From assembly GCF_022682495.2 (NCBI RefSeq), contig NC_071389.1:174654056-174718055 (forward strand): a stretch of DNA of 64,000 nucleotides, written 5' to 3'. Each line of letters opens with the position of its first letter. Positions within the stretch are counted from its first letter, which is position 1. This DNA is from Desmodus rotundus. Its lineage: Eukaryota > Chordata > Mammalia > Chiroptera > Phyllostomidae. Positions 37,627-48,928 of this stretch are shown in pieces. The notes beneath the pieces were generated by a model. It had not been told where the DNA came from. It was given only the letters and a program-made list of their open reading frames with translations, and ran no database searches. The position numbers were made by a program, and so were the translations under genes.

Positions 37627-39254
37627 CTTTAAGCATTGCTTTTGATAGGCATGGGCTGAGACACTAGATAGAAACTCCTGTTAGTAAATGGATTCTGAAT
37701 GAGGAATTCAGTCTTTCCTGTTAGAGCCTATTCATTAATACGTGCAGCTTTTCATGTATAGACATTGTGACGTATCTGTCTGTCATTCAGAGGACTTATT
37801 TAAGCACAGATTGTTGGCTGTGTTCCAAATAGCTGAACTTCCTGCAAAAGTAACTTCCCTTTAAATTAGATATTGCTGAATTTGGAATATGATCATTTAC
37901 CATAAATAATCATCTGTTTAAAGTCATACTCATCGTATCTCCAGAAAAACCTCAGGTTTCACAGAATTACCAATTAATAATACTTTGTTGTCTTTAGCAA
38001 CATTTATAGTAACTTTGAGATTTGTGTTTTGGGGAGGCCAAGCAATAATGGATAAATATGATGTACACTCTCAAGTCTCACTTAGCCTTAAGTTTGAATT
38101 TTTTTGTGATGTTAGCAAGTAGGAAACTATATTTGTGCTTTTCCTCCTTTTGTTTTTTCTTCTCAGGGAGCTCCTGGTTCGAATTAGGTGTCAGTAACCT
38201 ATAAACTGCACACCTTCTATGATTGACTCGGCTGTACATTTCCCTGTGGTTTTACACAGTGCTTAACTCATCTTTCACAGAGTAAGATTTTGGAGTATCC
38301 CACTTCTGCTAACAGATGTCTGCTCCACATATTTTTCTTTTCGTACCCATCTTCCTCTCGTTCTCCTGATCTTGGTTTGGAGAGTCTGTTCAGTTGTCAA
38401 AACTGAAAACCAAGCCATCTCTTACACATTTAAGTGGCACTGAACAGATAAAATCATTTCTCTTTTCTCTCTCCTTGTTATTTACAATATACATTTTACT
38501 TATTTTACATGAAAACACAGTTCCATTTTTAAACAATAATTTTTTGGTGGTTCTTAAGAAGTTAACAGCCCAGAATTATCATCAGGAAGTTGGGCAGTGG
38601 TGGAGTTACAATTCAGCTTCAGAGGATGCCAGAGCATGTGACTCAAAAGGGTACTTTGGCAATTTTCCCGACTTATCTGAAAATTTTGAAGCTTCTTTTT
38701 CTCCTCATTGGATAAGCTATTCTACCAATTTGTTGAACTGGCAAGTAAAATTCTTATATAATGTAATTTTGTAAACTTGGCCTTGTTCGTTTTTTAACAG
38801 CAGTATCTTGGTTCAGATACTATTTGCCAAACTGTGATTATTGTTGCCTAGATAATGAGAACTTGTCATTACTACTCAGTACTCCTTATGGATTCCCATT
38901 AAGCACCTCTCCTCTATGGAAGTGATACACCAAGGTAGCGGGAAAGGAATTCTCCTCCACTGGTGGTTCAAAGTTTTTCCAATGTAAAGTAGTAGAAGCT
39001 CTAGTCCCTTTCTTATTTAAAGAAATACTTAGCAGCTGCTTTTATGTTAATTTTTTCCCTTCCTAATTGCGGAAATCCTTACTTATTAAGCAATTCTTTG
39101 TGGGGTTTTTTTTCAGAGATAAATACTTAAAATAAAAATTTTCTGAATATTTGCTGTAGCTATAGCTATACAGGCAAAAGGAAATTAAGTTGAAATACTG
39201 AGACCTGCGTATTGTTATAGTTATCATTGTACTAACTGAAAAGTTAAATGAAGC

Positions 39255-39465
39255 CTAATTTTTTATTGAGACTATTTTCTAGAGCAGTTTTAGGTTCACG
39301 GAAAACTTGAGGGGGCAGTACAGAGATTTCCCATATACCCCGTGCATATAAATGGCCTCCTCCACTTCTAACCTCCCGCATCAGAGTGGTACATTTGTTA
39401 TAATTGATGAACCTATATTGATATGTATCATAATCACCCAAACACCACTGAAAACTAAATTAATA
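39255..39465 (-). mobile_element. Old L1 3' UTR fragment, antisense
   Basis: Contains CTAGAGCAGTTTTAGGTTCA, CAGAGATTTCCCATATACCC and GAGTGGTACATTTGTTATAA, matching the L1M-type 3' UTR from memory. Confidence 0.65.
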
Positions 39466-39903
39466 TTCCTTATCTGGAAGTTGAATATCCATTTTTGTTG
39501 CAGTATATCAACTCAGTAGTGTTAACATGATATGTAAAGCATTTTCATCCTTAGTTACTGAATTCACCTAATTTCATATCTTTGGGTTTGTATGTTCTGT
39601 CTGGTCCATTGGATAGAATCTGTTAGGAAAAATCGTGAAACACAACCAGAGGTACTATGCAATCAATTAAAATTTGTTCCTGCTTCAGATTGATTCAGAG
39701 AGAGAGACAGAGACTGACACTTGCTCTTATATTGGGAGTTGAGCGGCTTGTAACGCTAGAAACCCAAAACTCTACCGCCAGATTCATTCGGTTATTTAAT
39801 GCACTACTTCATTGTGATTTACACTATTAATTTGGGAAGAAAACTTTAAAATTTAAAGAGATAAGATATAGCAGATGAATTGGCATTTGCACGGAATCTG
39901 AAG

Positions 39904-40075
39904 CAGTGATTTTAAACCTTGACTGCACATAAAAATTGCCTGGGGGCTTTGTAAATCCCAGTGCCCAGACTGCACCCTAAACCAGTTACACTGGAACAAC
40001 TGGATGACGGGAGTATTTTTCAAAGTTTATTCTAATACGAAGCCAGGGTGGGGAATCTCTGTTTGAGAAAGCGAT
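39904..40075. mobile_element. EPS8: Old hAT-Charlie remnant (MER5-like)
   Basis: Starts CAGTGATTTTAAACCTTGAC and continues TGCACATAAAAATTGCCTGG, CCCAGACTGCACCCTAAACC, close to the MER5 consensus as I recall it. The right end is diffuse. Confidence 0.6.
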
Positions 40076-41141
40076 GTATGTCATTAGAAGCTTCATCTCG
40101 AGTATCGTTGAGACTTTATTTAGGATTTTCACGCTGTTTTAAGGCTTTTGGTGAGATAATTCAGTTTAGGAGCATAATTACTATTTACAGCTGTACTTGC
40201 AGAGTATGTATGATTCTCATAAAAAAGAAATGTACTATAGTTACCTTTTAAAAGCCTTCTTTCAAAATTTCTTATTAAAACGTTAATACCAATCTTCATT
40301 TTTTCATTGACTTAAATCACTGGAGCTATATAACTATAACTATGTTTAGTTATAAATCCCTTTTACAGCATTCTACCCTTTAGGACATTTTTTCTCGTAA
40401 GATGTACATTTTATTTATTGTATAACATCAGAGAGAAAGCAGCTTTTGCATTCCTAAAATGGATTCTTAATTTGGAATATTGGAGATGGCACCATGTTTT
40501 CTAGGCAGTCAGAGTGTTCAGTTAGCATCATTCTATGTGCAATAGATAGTGTTTTCTAGTTCTGTAAAGGATGTCTCTGTGGGATATGTGTGTCAGGAAA
40601 TTTGGGAGAGCAAATTCTTACTGCTTCCAATGAGAGTATTTGATTACAAAAACACAGTATTTTTGACCTTCACCTGTTTGCCTCTCACTTATCTGAAAGA
40701 CTGAGTCGCGCATTTGAACATGCTAGGGCTGCCATCTCACAACAGGGTACCATGGCAACTGTCGCCACTTCTTTTGCTGTCCTCAGGTCACACCAAAGGA
40801 AATAGAACTACCTTCATGTTCTGAGTCTGCCATAGAGGGCTGTCATAGAAGATGACGAGCCAAGTGATTCTGAAATAGTGCTTATTCCTAAAAGTACTTT
40901 TCTTAGATATATCCTTGAGTTACATACTGTATTTCAAAATGGTTTCTCCAACAATAGTTATCTATTTATTAATGTCTCACATCGATTAACCCTTAACTAA
41001 AGATAATTAAAAATCATACTTGTTCACTTTTTAAAATATGTAGAGTACAGTCATGTAAGTGAAGGTGTATGTTTTGTCATATTGGAACAGAACATTTAAG
41101 GTGAAACCAGGTTATTCTTTTTGATCACATTGTCTTGGTAG

Positions 41142-41192
41142 GAACAGATGGATCCTACTTCTTCAGGTCATCCTCCAAACAAAAAAAGAAAG
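41142..41192 (+). other. EPS8: Candidate symmetric cassette exon in EPS8 intron 2
   Basis: A 51-nt segment bounded by a TTGGTAG acceptor and an AAAG|GTAGC donor. It fits between exon 2 (ending phase 1) and exon 3 with no frame change and no stop, and would insert GTDGSYFFRSSSKQKKK after Y45. An alternative AG six bases downstream gives a 45-nt version. The pyrimidine tract (TTATTCTTTTTG) is 20 nt upstream. I do not recall this segment in the reference EPS8 protein, so it may be an unannotated isoform or chance. Confidence 0.3.
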
Positions 41193-42565
41193 GTAGCAAA
41201 AACTGACCTTTGTAGTGTGTGTGTTTTTATTAAGTAATTTTAATGCTGCAAAAACAAAAATAGAATATATTGCAATAATACTAGAATAATGTAATATAAG
41301 GCATATGGGTATTTTCATCTCAGTTTTAAGATGAATGTAAATGAAAAGATAATTACTTTTATAAGCATTATTAAACGAAAATTTATTGATGTTCTTAAGT
41401 AATTCTATGAGTTACCATTCTGAGTCTGTCTACATGCTTATTTTTGTCCTTGATTTGCTTTTATGTTTGGCAGAACTTTCAACTTCTGTTGTAGGAAAGG
41501 CTAAATGTTTCTATATTAACTGAAAGAAACATAATTATATTTCAAAAATTGGTTATTAGGAAAGCTAAAGAGTGTGTGAGTTTGTGTGGGCATGTGTGTA
41601 AAGTGAATTTTAGTCCTGGAGGGGGCTTGTGGGTTGATCTGGTTTAACCCTTTTATTCTACAGTGCTGGGGCCCAGAAGCCTCCTACTTAGTGGCAGAGC
41701 CAAGGCTAGTACCACGAATCCCCTGGTTCCCGCCTAGAGACTTTTGGTTTGTTCCGTGGTTTTATCATACCATTCTCCTTTAGAAGAAATAGGCAACTCT
41801 GAACTTACAAATAAGCAACTTGCTTGACTGGAAAGTAGCCAGTGCGAAAGATTGCCTCCACATATTTTATATTTTATTTTGGTTTTGCAGCATTTTACAA
41901 GAGAAAATTAAGGGATTATTTTCGCTTTTAAAATAGTTTGGTGCAGTTACTTTCTGCCTAACTGCCTGCTTTTTTCTAACAGCTCTATCTACAAGTCTGA
42001 GTGCACTTTTGTTTGTTCTGTAGACGTGTGAAAATTGTTAAAGTTTAATGGCAGCCTGTGTGATTGAATCATGCTTTGAATCTCCTCTAACACTCTCCAT
42101 AGTTTGGATATTGTGAAAGGAGACGTTGCTTGCAGTGCCTATTATTTGAATAGTCTAACTCATATAATACAGTATCTGTGACAGTGTTTGTAATTCCGTT
42201 TTGTTCTCAGCATACTAAAAGATGAAGTTTACAAACAGTTTTTATCCTTTTTCCAAATAGTAGATCCCTGATTAATGAAACCGGTAGACAATATACCTTT
42301 TTCTTCTTCCCATTTTAATCTTGTTAACCTCTGGGATTGTGAAAATTTGTATTAGGTCAAATTTTCATGCACTTCATTTAAGCTTTCTGGTAGCTTTTTC
42401 AATTAATGTGAATAATGACTGTTTTCAGAGATATGACACAATGGTGACTTGTCAACTACTGTATTTTATGTGAGATAAATTAGTTAATAGTTGGCCACAG
42501 GACACTGACATGTGCACGTCAGCCTGTTGATGGGTAAATAATGTCTTTGTAAACTTCTCTTTCAG

Positions 42566-42633
42566 AACAAAGGAAGAACTATGCACGTGACAGCATCAGC
42601 AGTGTGTCGGACATTTCCCAATACCGTGTCGAA
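42566..42633 (+). CDS. EPS8: EPS8 coding exon 3
   Basis: A 68-nt exon encoding E46 (split codon) to E68, including EQRKNYARDSISSVSDISQY, which leads directly into the PTB fold. The acceptor is CTTCTCTTTCAG and the donor is GAA|GTAAGA at 42634. It ends in phase 0. The conserved serine-rich SSVSDIS motif is a hallmark of the EPS8/EPS8L family just upstream of the PTB domain. Confidence 0.94.
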
Positions 42634-43739
42634 GTAAGACGCTTGGATGTTTGCTAAAATTTAGAATGAATCTTGAGGAGTTCATTTACTACCAGTGAAA
42701 ACTGTGTTTTATTTCGTTTCTATGATGTATTCTGTATTGTTTCTCTTTTGTTTTATATTGCACATATGATTGGAATCATAGTGTTTTTGTCTTTTTCTGG
42801 CTGATTTATTCCACTGAGCATAATGCCCCAAGGTCTGTACATTTTGTCACAATGGGAGTATTTCATCTTTTTTTTTTATGGTGAACTAGTATTGGATTGT
42901 CTGTGTGTGTATGTATACACATATATACACACATACACACATAACCTCTCTCTGCATGTAGATATGTTACATCTTTATGCTTTCATCTGTCTAGAGACAC
43001 AGGTTGTTTCCATATTTTTTGGCTATTGTAAGTAAGGCTTCAGTAAACAATGAGGTATATATATCTTTTTGAATTAGTATTTTCATATCTTCAGATAGAT
43101 ACCCAGAAGTAGAACAACTGGATCATATGGTAGTTCTATTCTTAATTTTTTGAGGAACCTCCACACTGTTTTACATAGTAGCTACACCAATTTATAATCC
43201 TACTGACAGTGTACGAGGGGGGAATTAATTTTTAAATTGCTCTTATTTTCACTTTTCTCCCTATCTCACGTTTGCTTCATTACGTGCTTTTAGTAGAGTG
43301 AAAAGTTTGACAGTGTTGCAGCCTGGAAGTGCTGTTGCTGCTCTCAATTACCTGTGTGACGTTTTCAAGACGCCATGTGGATACCTCCTACTGTACAGCA
43401 TTCACATAGTGACAGTGAATTAAAATTGGGGGGTGATTGTAAGAGGATGTTATTTAAACAGTTTAGAATTTGTTTTTATGGCATGTTTATGTATATAGTT
43501 TAACATCACTCAGTATTAAACAGGCTTAGCTATTTTACGATCCAAGGCTTCATTTCCTATGTTCAACAAACCTGCCTGACTTTATTGCCTGGGTAAAATA
43601 ACCATGAAGTTCTAGAGTAGCGTTTTCGTTCCTCACCTCTTTGCTAGTTGACTTAGATTAAGTTAACTTTGCTCTTCTAGAAAATGTGTACTAAGAGACT
43701 GTGTTTGTTACAAATATTTTTCTTTTTGCCAATCGTAAG
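42634..43739 (+). other. EPS8: EPS8 intron 3
   Basis: A 1106-bp GT-AG intron, phase 0, about half of it an old antisense L1 fragment (42715-43215). It ends with the weak AAG acceptor of exon 4. Confidence 0.85.
42715..43215 (-). mobile_element. Old L1 ORF2/3' fragment, antisense
   Basis: Landmarks include GGCTGATTTATTCCACTGAG, TGGATCATATGGTAGTTCTA and GAGGAACCTCCACACTGTTT, characteristic of antisense L1 ORF2. An interior GT/CA-rich stretch has expanded near 42900-42940. Confidence 0.8.
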
Positions 43740-43901
43740 CACTTGACTACCTTTGTTCTGGATCGGAAAGATGCTATGATAACCATTGATGATGGAATAA
43801 GGAAGCTGAAGTTGCTTGATGCCAAGGGCAAAGTGTGGACTCAAGATATGATTCTTCAAGTGGATGACAGAGCTGTGAGCCTCATTGATTTAGAATCAAA
43901 G
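43740..43901 (+). CDS. EPS8: EPS8 coding exon 4 (PTB core, GC donor)
   Basis: A 162-nt exon (54 codons, phase 0 at both ends) encoding residues 69-122, from HLTTFVLDRKDAM to SLIDLESK. This is the first half of the PTB domain, including the strands that carry IRKLKLLDAKGKVWTQDM. The splice sites are unusual. The acceptor ends in CGTAAG (AAG rather than CAG/TAG) behind a pyrimidine tract, and the donor is AAAG|GCAAGT, a GC donor with an otherwise perfect U1 consensus. The frame confirms these borders, since the next exon begins with N123 of the known protein. Skipping would stay in frame and remove 54 residues of the PTB domain. Confidence 0.95.
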
Positions 43902-44067
43902 GCAAGTTTGTAAAATTTATGCTATTTTACGTTTAAGGAAGGTCCACAAATATTATGTTTACAGATCGTTTGCAGATAGGTGAAAGTTCGATCAAATAAA
44001 ATATTTTTGTCAATGATTTAAAAAGATACTTTATACACCCCAGTACATTTTTTTAAAAACTGCATAG

Positions 44068-44071
<4 letters not shown>

Positions 44072-44099
<28 letters not shown>
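44072..44099 (+). repeat. (AC)n microsatellite
   Basis: About fourteen uninterrupted AC units in EPS8 intron 4. Confidence 0.95.
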
Positions 44100-45068
44100 T
44101 ATGCCAACCACACCAAATGTATCTGCAGACTGAATTTGCCATGCAGGTTGCTTATTTGTGATTCCTGTTGGGAATTGAAAAAAGACAAAACAGATGTTCT
44201 TGCCTTTAAATCTCCTTCACATTAGTGTGAAAGATGAGGAAACATACAGATAACTATAGTGATTGTAAGAAAAGAGAGTAGAGAAAAGAGAAAATTAGAA
44301 AGCTCTGGTCACATGATTGGAGGAGGGTGTCAGGAAGATAGTGATCTTGAAGATTTATTCTGTTTTTGTTTAAGAAAAGAGGGAGAATAGGAGATATATA
44401 TATGCATAAAGCACCAAAAAATTTTATTGAACTGTTTTGGTCTTATTTTAGAGAGGAATCCTAAAATGTGATTTTTTTTGCTAAATTCTCAATGATGGAG
44501 GTGATGAGACCATTTGTTTTCCAAAGCCAACTCCAAATGCACATATCACTATAATAGAATGAATTTGTGAAATAGAAGAATAGATATGAAATTTTATTGA
44601 AAATTTGTGAAATAGTATGCTTACTAAAATTTGGGGGAGTTAGATTTTAAAAGTTTGACATTACGGCCCCAAAATGGTAATTTCCGTAATCTCTTAGCTA
44701 GAAAATGGTTTATTCAGTCACTCTGGCCACATGTGTGAAGTATTAAATGAAATGCTTGCTTTCAATTGGAACATTTAGCAATATCATTTAGCTTTCTTGT
44801 ATCCAGCAAAATATAATTCAGGAAAATGTTTTTTAGTTACATTTTATACAGTGAACTTAGGGCAAATCTTTAAAAAGCCTTTATCTTCAATATATATATA
44901 GCAGTCATTTAAATTAGTTTTTTAATTTTTAAACAAATCTTAAAGCAGTCTTACAAAATTATCATTTTAAAGCTTTATCAGTGAGAATAAAATGTAATTT
45001 GGGAAACCTATTTTTCTTTAACATTCTCTTCTTTTGTTTATACGTATATTCTTAAACATTTTTTTAAT

Positions 45069-45245
45069 TCTCACCTGAGGATATGTTTTATTGATTTTTA
45101 GAGAGGAAGAGACAGAGAAATAGAGAGAGAGAGAGAGAGCAAGAGAGAACGGAGCATCAAATGGCCGCCTCCCACACAAAGCCCGAACCCACAGCTCCTG
45201 GGTGCAGGGGAGGGTGCTCTAACCAACTGAGCCACCCGCTGGGGC
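45069..45245 (-). mobile_element. Ves SINE (antisense)
   Basis: Starts TCACCTGAGGATATG like the copy at 22824, has a (GA)n tract at about 45120-45140, and ends with CAACTGAGCCACCCGCTGGG, the reversed tRNA-like head. Confidence 0.85.
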
Positions 45246-46182
45246 TATGCTTACGTTCTTTAATAGGGATTTTTTACTTTGAGAAATGTCGATGTCGCAA
45301 ACTTCACATTCTTATTTTAATTTATTCTCATAAACTATGAAAAATTTTCAAGAAAATCTTCATAAAAGGTTTAAGCCCACTCACAAGTTGTGTAAAGCCA
45401 TTACTATAAGGATAAGTACCTTACATATCTCATTACGCACAGAATTGTAATTGTGAGCAGAACACTCATTAGTTTTAAGAAGTACTGTAATTATTTAATC
45501 TGTTGGTATTTTATTTGCATGATTCTTTATAGGTTACAGAGTATTCACTTCTATACCACCAAATATTAATACCTTAATTTTGGATAGTGTATTTCTCATA
45601 GAGATCCTTCTGACCCTGTTGTTTTACATTCTTGGCCAGATTCTATCTGTGTAGTGAATTTTTGCATTTGAGAGATTGACTGAAATAGAAAATGTACAAA
45701 TGATATATTGTTCTTAGCCTAACATTTGGATGTACGTATATATGTATATATGCATATTTGTATTTATGACTGTTGAGTGTTCAAGTTAAAAAAAAATCTG
45801 GCATTTCATAGCCAGATGGAAAGACTACCATGTGGGACGGTGGATAATTTGGAAGGAGCCCTCAGTTTACTTTTTTTGCTGTTAAAGACATCATCTCTAC
45901 CTTATAATCTGAGGAAATCAGTAACGCTAAATTCAGTGTTTATTAAGAACATAATTACATTTCCCTACTAAATTTCTCCATTTTTATTGCTCTTTCTCCC
46001 ACCCACCATCTAGCCCAGCCTTGTACCTACTCATCCTCCATATTTATAAGTATTTACTAATATTCCTTGTCAATAAGATTTGTGCACTTTAAAAATTATT
46101 TGTACAATGCCTAGAGCTCTTTGTGGAATGGATTTTATATATGCAATAAAAACTAAGGCAAATTATATTTTTAACTTTATAG

Positions 46183-46332
46183 AATGAACTGGAGAATTTT
46201 CCTTTAAATACAATCCAGCACTGCCAAGCTGTGATGCACTCCTGTAGCTATGATTCCATTCTGGCCCTGGTGTGCAAAGAGCCAACTCAGAACAAGCCAG
46301 ATCTGCATCTTTTCCAGTGTGATGAGATTAAG
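46183..46332 (+). CDS. EPS8: EPS8 coding exon 5 (PTB)
   Basis: A 150-nt exon (50 codons, phase 0 at both ends) encoding residues 123-172, from NELENFPLNTIQHC to LHLFQCDEIK. It holds the second half of the PTB domain, including the conserved IQHCQAVMHSCSYDSILALVC strand region and the LFQCDE motif. The acceptor is TTTTAACTTTATAG and the donor is AAG|GTAAAAG at 46333. EPS8 PTB domains bind NPxY-type sequences, for instance in integrin tails and dishevelled (family knowledge). Confidence 0.95.
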
Positions 46333-48191
46333 GTAAAAGAATAGTGAACTTTCTGTCCCTTTAAGCAGATGTCCTGGCAGCTTTGGAATTATTTACTTCG
46401 GTCATATGGCTAGTAGGTACTAGATTTTTAGTTTCTCACAGTTTTGTAAGGAAAACAAATCCTTTAGTATCTTACTTAGGATTTCCAGGCCACATAAATA
46501 AAGAGGAGATAGAGTGGTATTAAAAAAATAAGATTCATTCTATTTATTTTAAAAAGTGTAGCTAATATATTAAATTATTCATTGAATGATTTGGACATAT
46601 AATTAAAAATTGATTCTACAGAAATCATGTTTCATGGGCAATAAATAATCACACAATATTATTTTATTTTACACCAATCACAAAGCATGGATTATTGCAA
46701 TAAAGCACTTAGATATTTTCCAGGATATTGATTTAAAGTTCACCATTTTGATTATGTGACTTGCATAATTGCTCAAGATTTGTAATACCTAAGTGAGAAT
46801 GTGAAAATAGTTGAGCATAGTTACGAGTAATAACATGCTATATCCTGAAGATTCGTATTTCAAAGTGCACTATAAGTACTACTCTGTAGCTGTATACGTT
46901 TACTCATTGGGGCTGTATTTCCTGTGAGACTTAATTTTTTCTAGCCCCATTGAAAATATAAAGTGAGGTATGATATGCTTTCTTTTATATGGATCACCTT
47001 GCAATGTCACTTTTGCGTCTTAAAGTTTCTTTACAATGGGACTTTTACAATGTACCTGCCTATATTTGCAGTGAAATTTTTCTTAGAATAGACCCCTATA
47101 GGAAGTTCAGGGTTTCTGATACCTTCAGTTTTAATCTCCCACATAAGAGAAAGCCTTTGGCCTGATGTTTGCTGAGCCTTCCTGAAAATGAAAGTAGGAT
47201 GTTCTTAGGTGACCACGCTGGAGTGGGCGCATTGACACTCCCATCTAACCAGCAGTGTGACCTTGACCACGCCGTCACAGGAGTGTTCCTTAGTTTACTG
47301 AGTTATAAAGGAAGGAGAACGGATTAGATAATCTGTAAGTGTCCTTTCAGCTCTAAAATTTTATGATTACCTGTGCTTTGGTAAAAGAATATAAAATAGA
47401 TATATGAAAAATATACATAATTACAGAAAATAAGCAGGAACAAAAATAGGCAATGAATACATCCCAGCAAGAATCTGTTATACAATAATAATCATTGGCT
47501 ATAAAGAAACTTCACAACCAAACAAAATAAACCTCTTTGCTGCTAATCTCACATTGGTTCCCAAGAAAACTGAATCAGGTTTTCTTGTTGGAAGAGTTGC
47601 TTGTTTGGAGAATGTTAATTTTTACCTGAACTGACAAAATAAAATGTTTAACCAAAAGGGTACAACCTAGTATTGAGGTTCATTCCGTGATTATAGTGGC
47701 TTTGTCCTACACTGAGAGTAACTGCTGGGACCACGGGATTTCTTTCCACGGTGGGGCCGGAGGGATAGGTGCCCAGGGGATCCTGAGGATGAGAAAGGGG
47801 AGGAACTCCACTCAACGCACGTGTGCTTCTAACTCCTTCATTTCTTCTCAGGAAGTGATATTTACATTGTTACATTTTCAGTATATGATTATACTTTTAC
47901 ACTTGCAAATCCTTTTTCTATTTGCCTTTATGCAAGAATAGCTATAAACTAAAGAAAGGAATCTAGGTTAAACAATATTTCAAAATTCCTTCAGTTTTTA
48001 AATCTTGTCAGTATAAAGTGCAACATCAAAAAAAGGAAGAGTATGTTCTGAAAGCAGATTAGAAAGAACACTGTTCTTTTGCATCAAGGCACTCATTGAT
48101 TCAGAGGGAACATGATCCCTTTTTCTGTTTTAACCTACATATCAAGAGAAGAAAATCTATAACCTCTGTGCTAACTTGTCGTTCATCGCAG
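46333..48191 (+). other. EPS8: EPS8 intron 5
   Basis: A 1859-bp GT-AG intron, phase 0. A MIR-like fragment lies at about 47225-47370; otherwise nothing is recognised. Confidence 0.85.
47225..47370 (+). repeat. MIR-like remnant
   Basis: GTGTGACCTTGACCACGCCG, then TTCCTTAGTTTACTGAGTTA and AGTGTCCTTTCAGCTCTAAA follow MIR3-like order. Confidence 0.45.
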
Positions 48192-48274
48192 GCAAACTTG
48201 ATTACTGAAGATATTGAAAGTGCAATCAGCGACAGTAAGGGAGGGAAGCAGAAGAGGAGGCCTGAGGCCCTGAG
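48192..48274 (+). CDS. EPS8: EPS8 coding exon 6 (end of PTB)
   Basis: An 83-nt exon encoding residues 173-199 plus two bases of codon 200: ANLITEDIESAISDSKGGKQ followed by KRRPEAL. The amphipathic ITEDIESAISD stretch corresponds to the C-terminal helix of the PTB fold, and the basic GGKQKRRP follows it. The acceptor is GTTCATCGCAG and the donor is TGAG|GTAAAAG at 48275. Confidence 0.94.
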
Positions 48275-48791
48275 GTAAAAGAAATTAAGGGGTAGAGTTG
48301 ATTGGTTTTTAAGTCTTCTTTTTCCTCTAAAGATTTATAAAAATTACTTTCAATGAAGACACGGTTTACAGATTACAACCTGTGATCTCAACTCATTTGC
48401 CCTCCCAGGTTCATCGGTGTGTGTGCATGCTGTTTCTCTCCATGTCTCTGGTCTTTCCCCGACGTGGCTTCTGCCACCTGCTTGGTCATAGTCATGAAAG
48501 ATGAGCGGCGTTTCAAGGGAGGGTGGCCTAAGGAATACAGATGGATATTAGAACTGCAGTTGGCTCATGTGAGCCAATCACAGGAGCCGAGAAAAAGGCT
48601 GAAGCTAGGTTTCAGCGGAATTTAAAGTTTTCGTTTTTCTCATGTATAATAAGGAATACTTAGAAAATCCTTTCTGTTTTACTCCTTGACGAAGTTCTTC
48701 TTAAGGTTGGAGGACTAAGACCATAAACTGTGAGAATTGATGTTATAGAAATGGGGATGGTAAAAATTCAACTTGTTCTCATCGTTTTTAG
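48275..48791 (+). other. EPS8: EPS8 intron 6
   Basis: A 517-bp GT-AG intron splitting codon 200. No repeat or other element is recognised. Confidence 0.85.
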
Positions 48792-48928
48792 GATGATTTC
48801 CAAAGCAGATCCTGGTATTCCACCTCCACCCAGAGCTCCTGCCCCTGTCCCCCCTGGGACTGTTACCCAGGTGGATGTTAGAAGTCGGGTGGCAGCCTGG
48901 TCTGCATGGGCAGCTGACCAAGGGGACT
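48792..48928 (+). CDS. EPS8: EPS8 coding exon 7 (proline-rich)
   Basis: A 137-nt exon encoding R200 (split codon) to D245 plus one base of codon 246. The peptide contains the proline-rich run IPPPPRAPAPVPPG, a potential SH3 ligand, followed by TVTQVDVRSRVAAWSAWAAD, which is very conserved in the EPS8 family. The acceptor is CTCATCGTTTTTAG and the donor is GACT|GTGAGT at 48929. Confidence 0.95.

Larger units (their letters stand above)
33240..42565 (+). other. EPS8: EPS8 intron 2, 9.3 kb
   Basis: A GT-AG intron splitting codon 46. It holds a MIR (33880-34130), a G-quadruplex motif (34891-34918), a MIR-like stretch around 36250-36540, a twin-primed L1 (37320-37626), an old L1 (39255-39465), a MER5-like hAT remnant (39904-40075) and a candidate 51-nt cassette exon (41142-41192). 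Positions 34920-36250 and 37645-39250 show nothing recognisable. Confidence 0.85.
43902..46182 (+). other. EPS8: EPS8 intron 4 (GC-AG class)
   Basis: A 2281-bp intron, phase 0, starting GCAAGT and ending TTTATAG. It contains a (CA)n tract at 44072-44099 and an antisense Ves SINE at 45069-45245. Confidence 0.88.

Noticed and set aside
38394..38774. 126-codon + strand open frame in EPS8 intron 2
   Set aside because: No recognisable motif, AT-rich composition like its surroundings, no splice context, and no similarity I recognise. Length is compatible with chance in 64 kb.
41148..41192. ATG at 41148 as an alternative start (MDPTSSGHPPNKKRK)
   Set aside because: It opens a nuclear-signal-like frame, but in that frame the segment would not join exon 3 in the EPS8 frame. 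The cassette reading in the EPS8 frame is more plausible.
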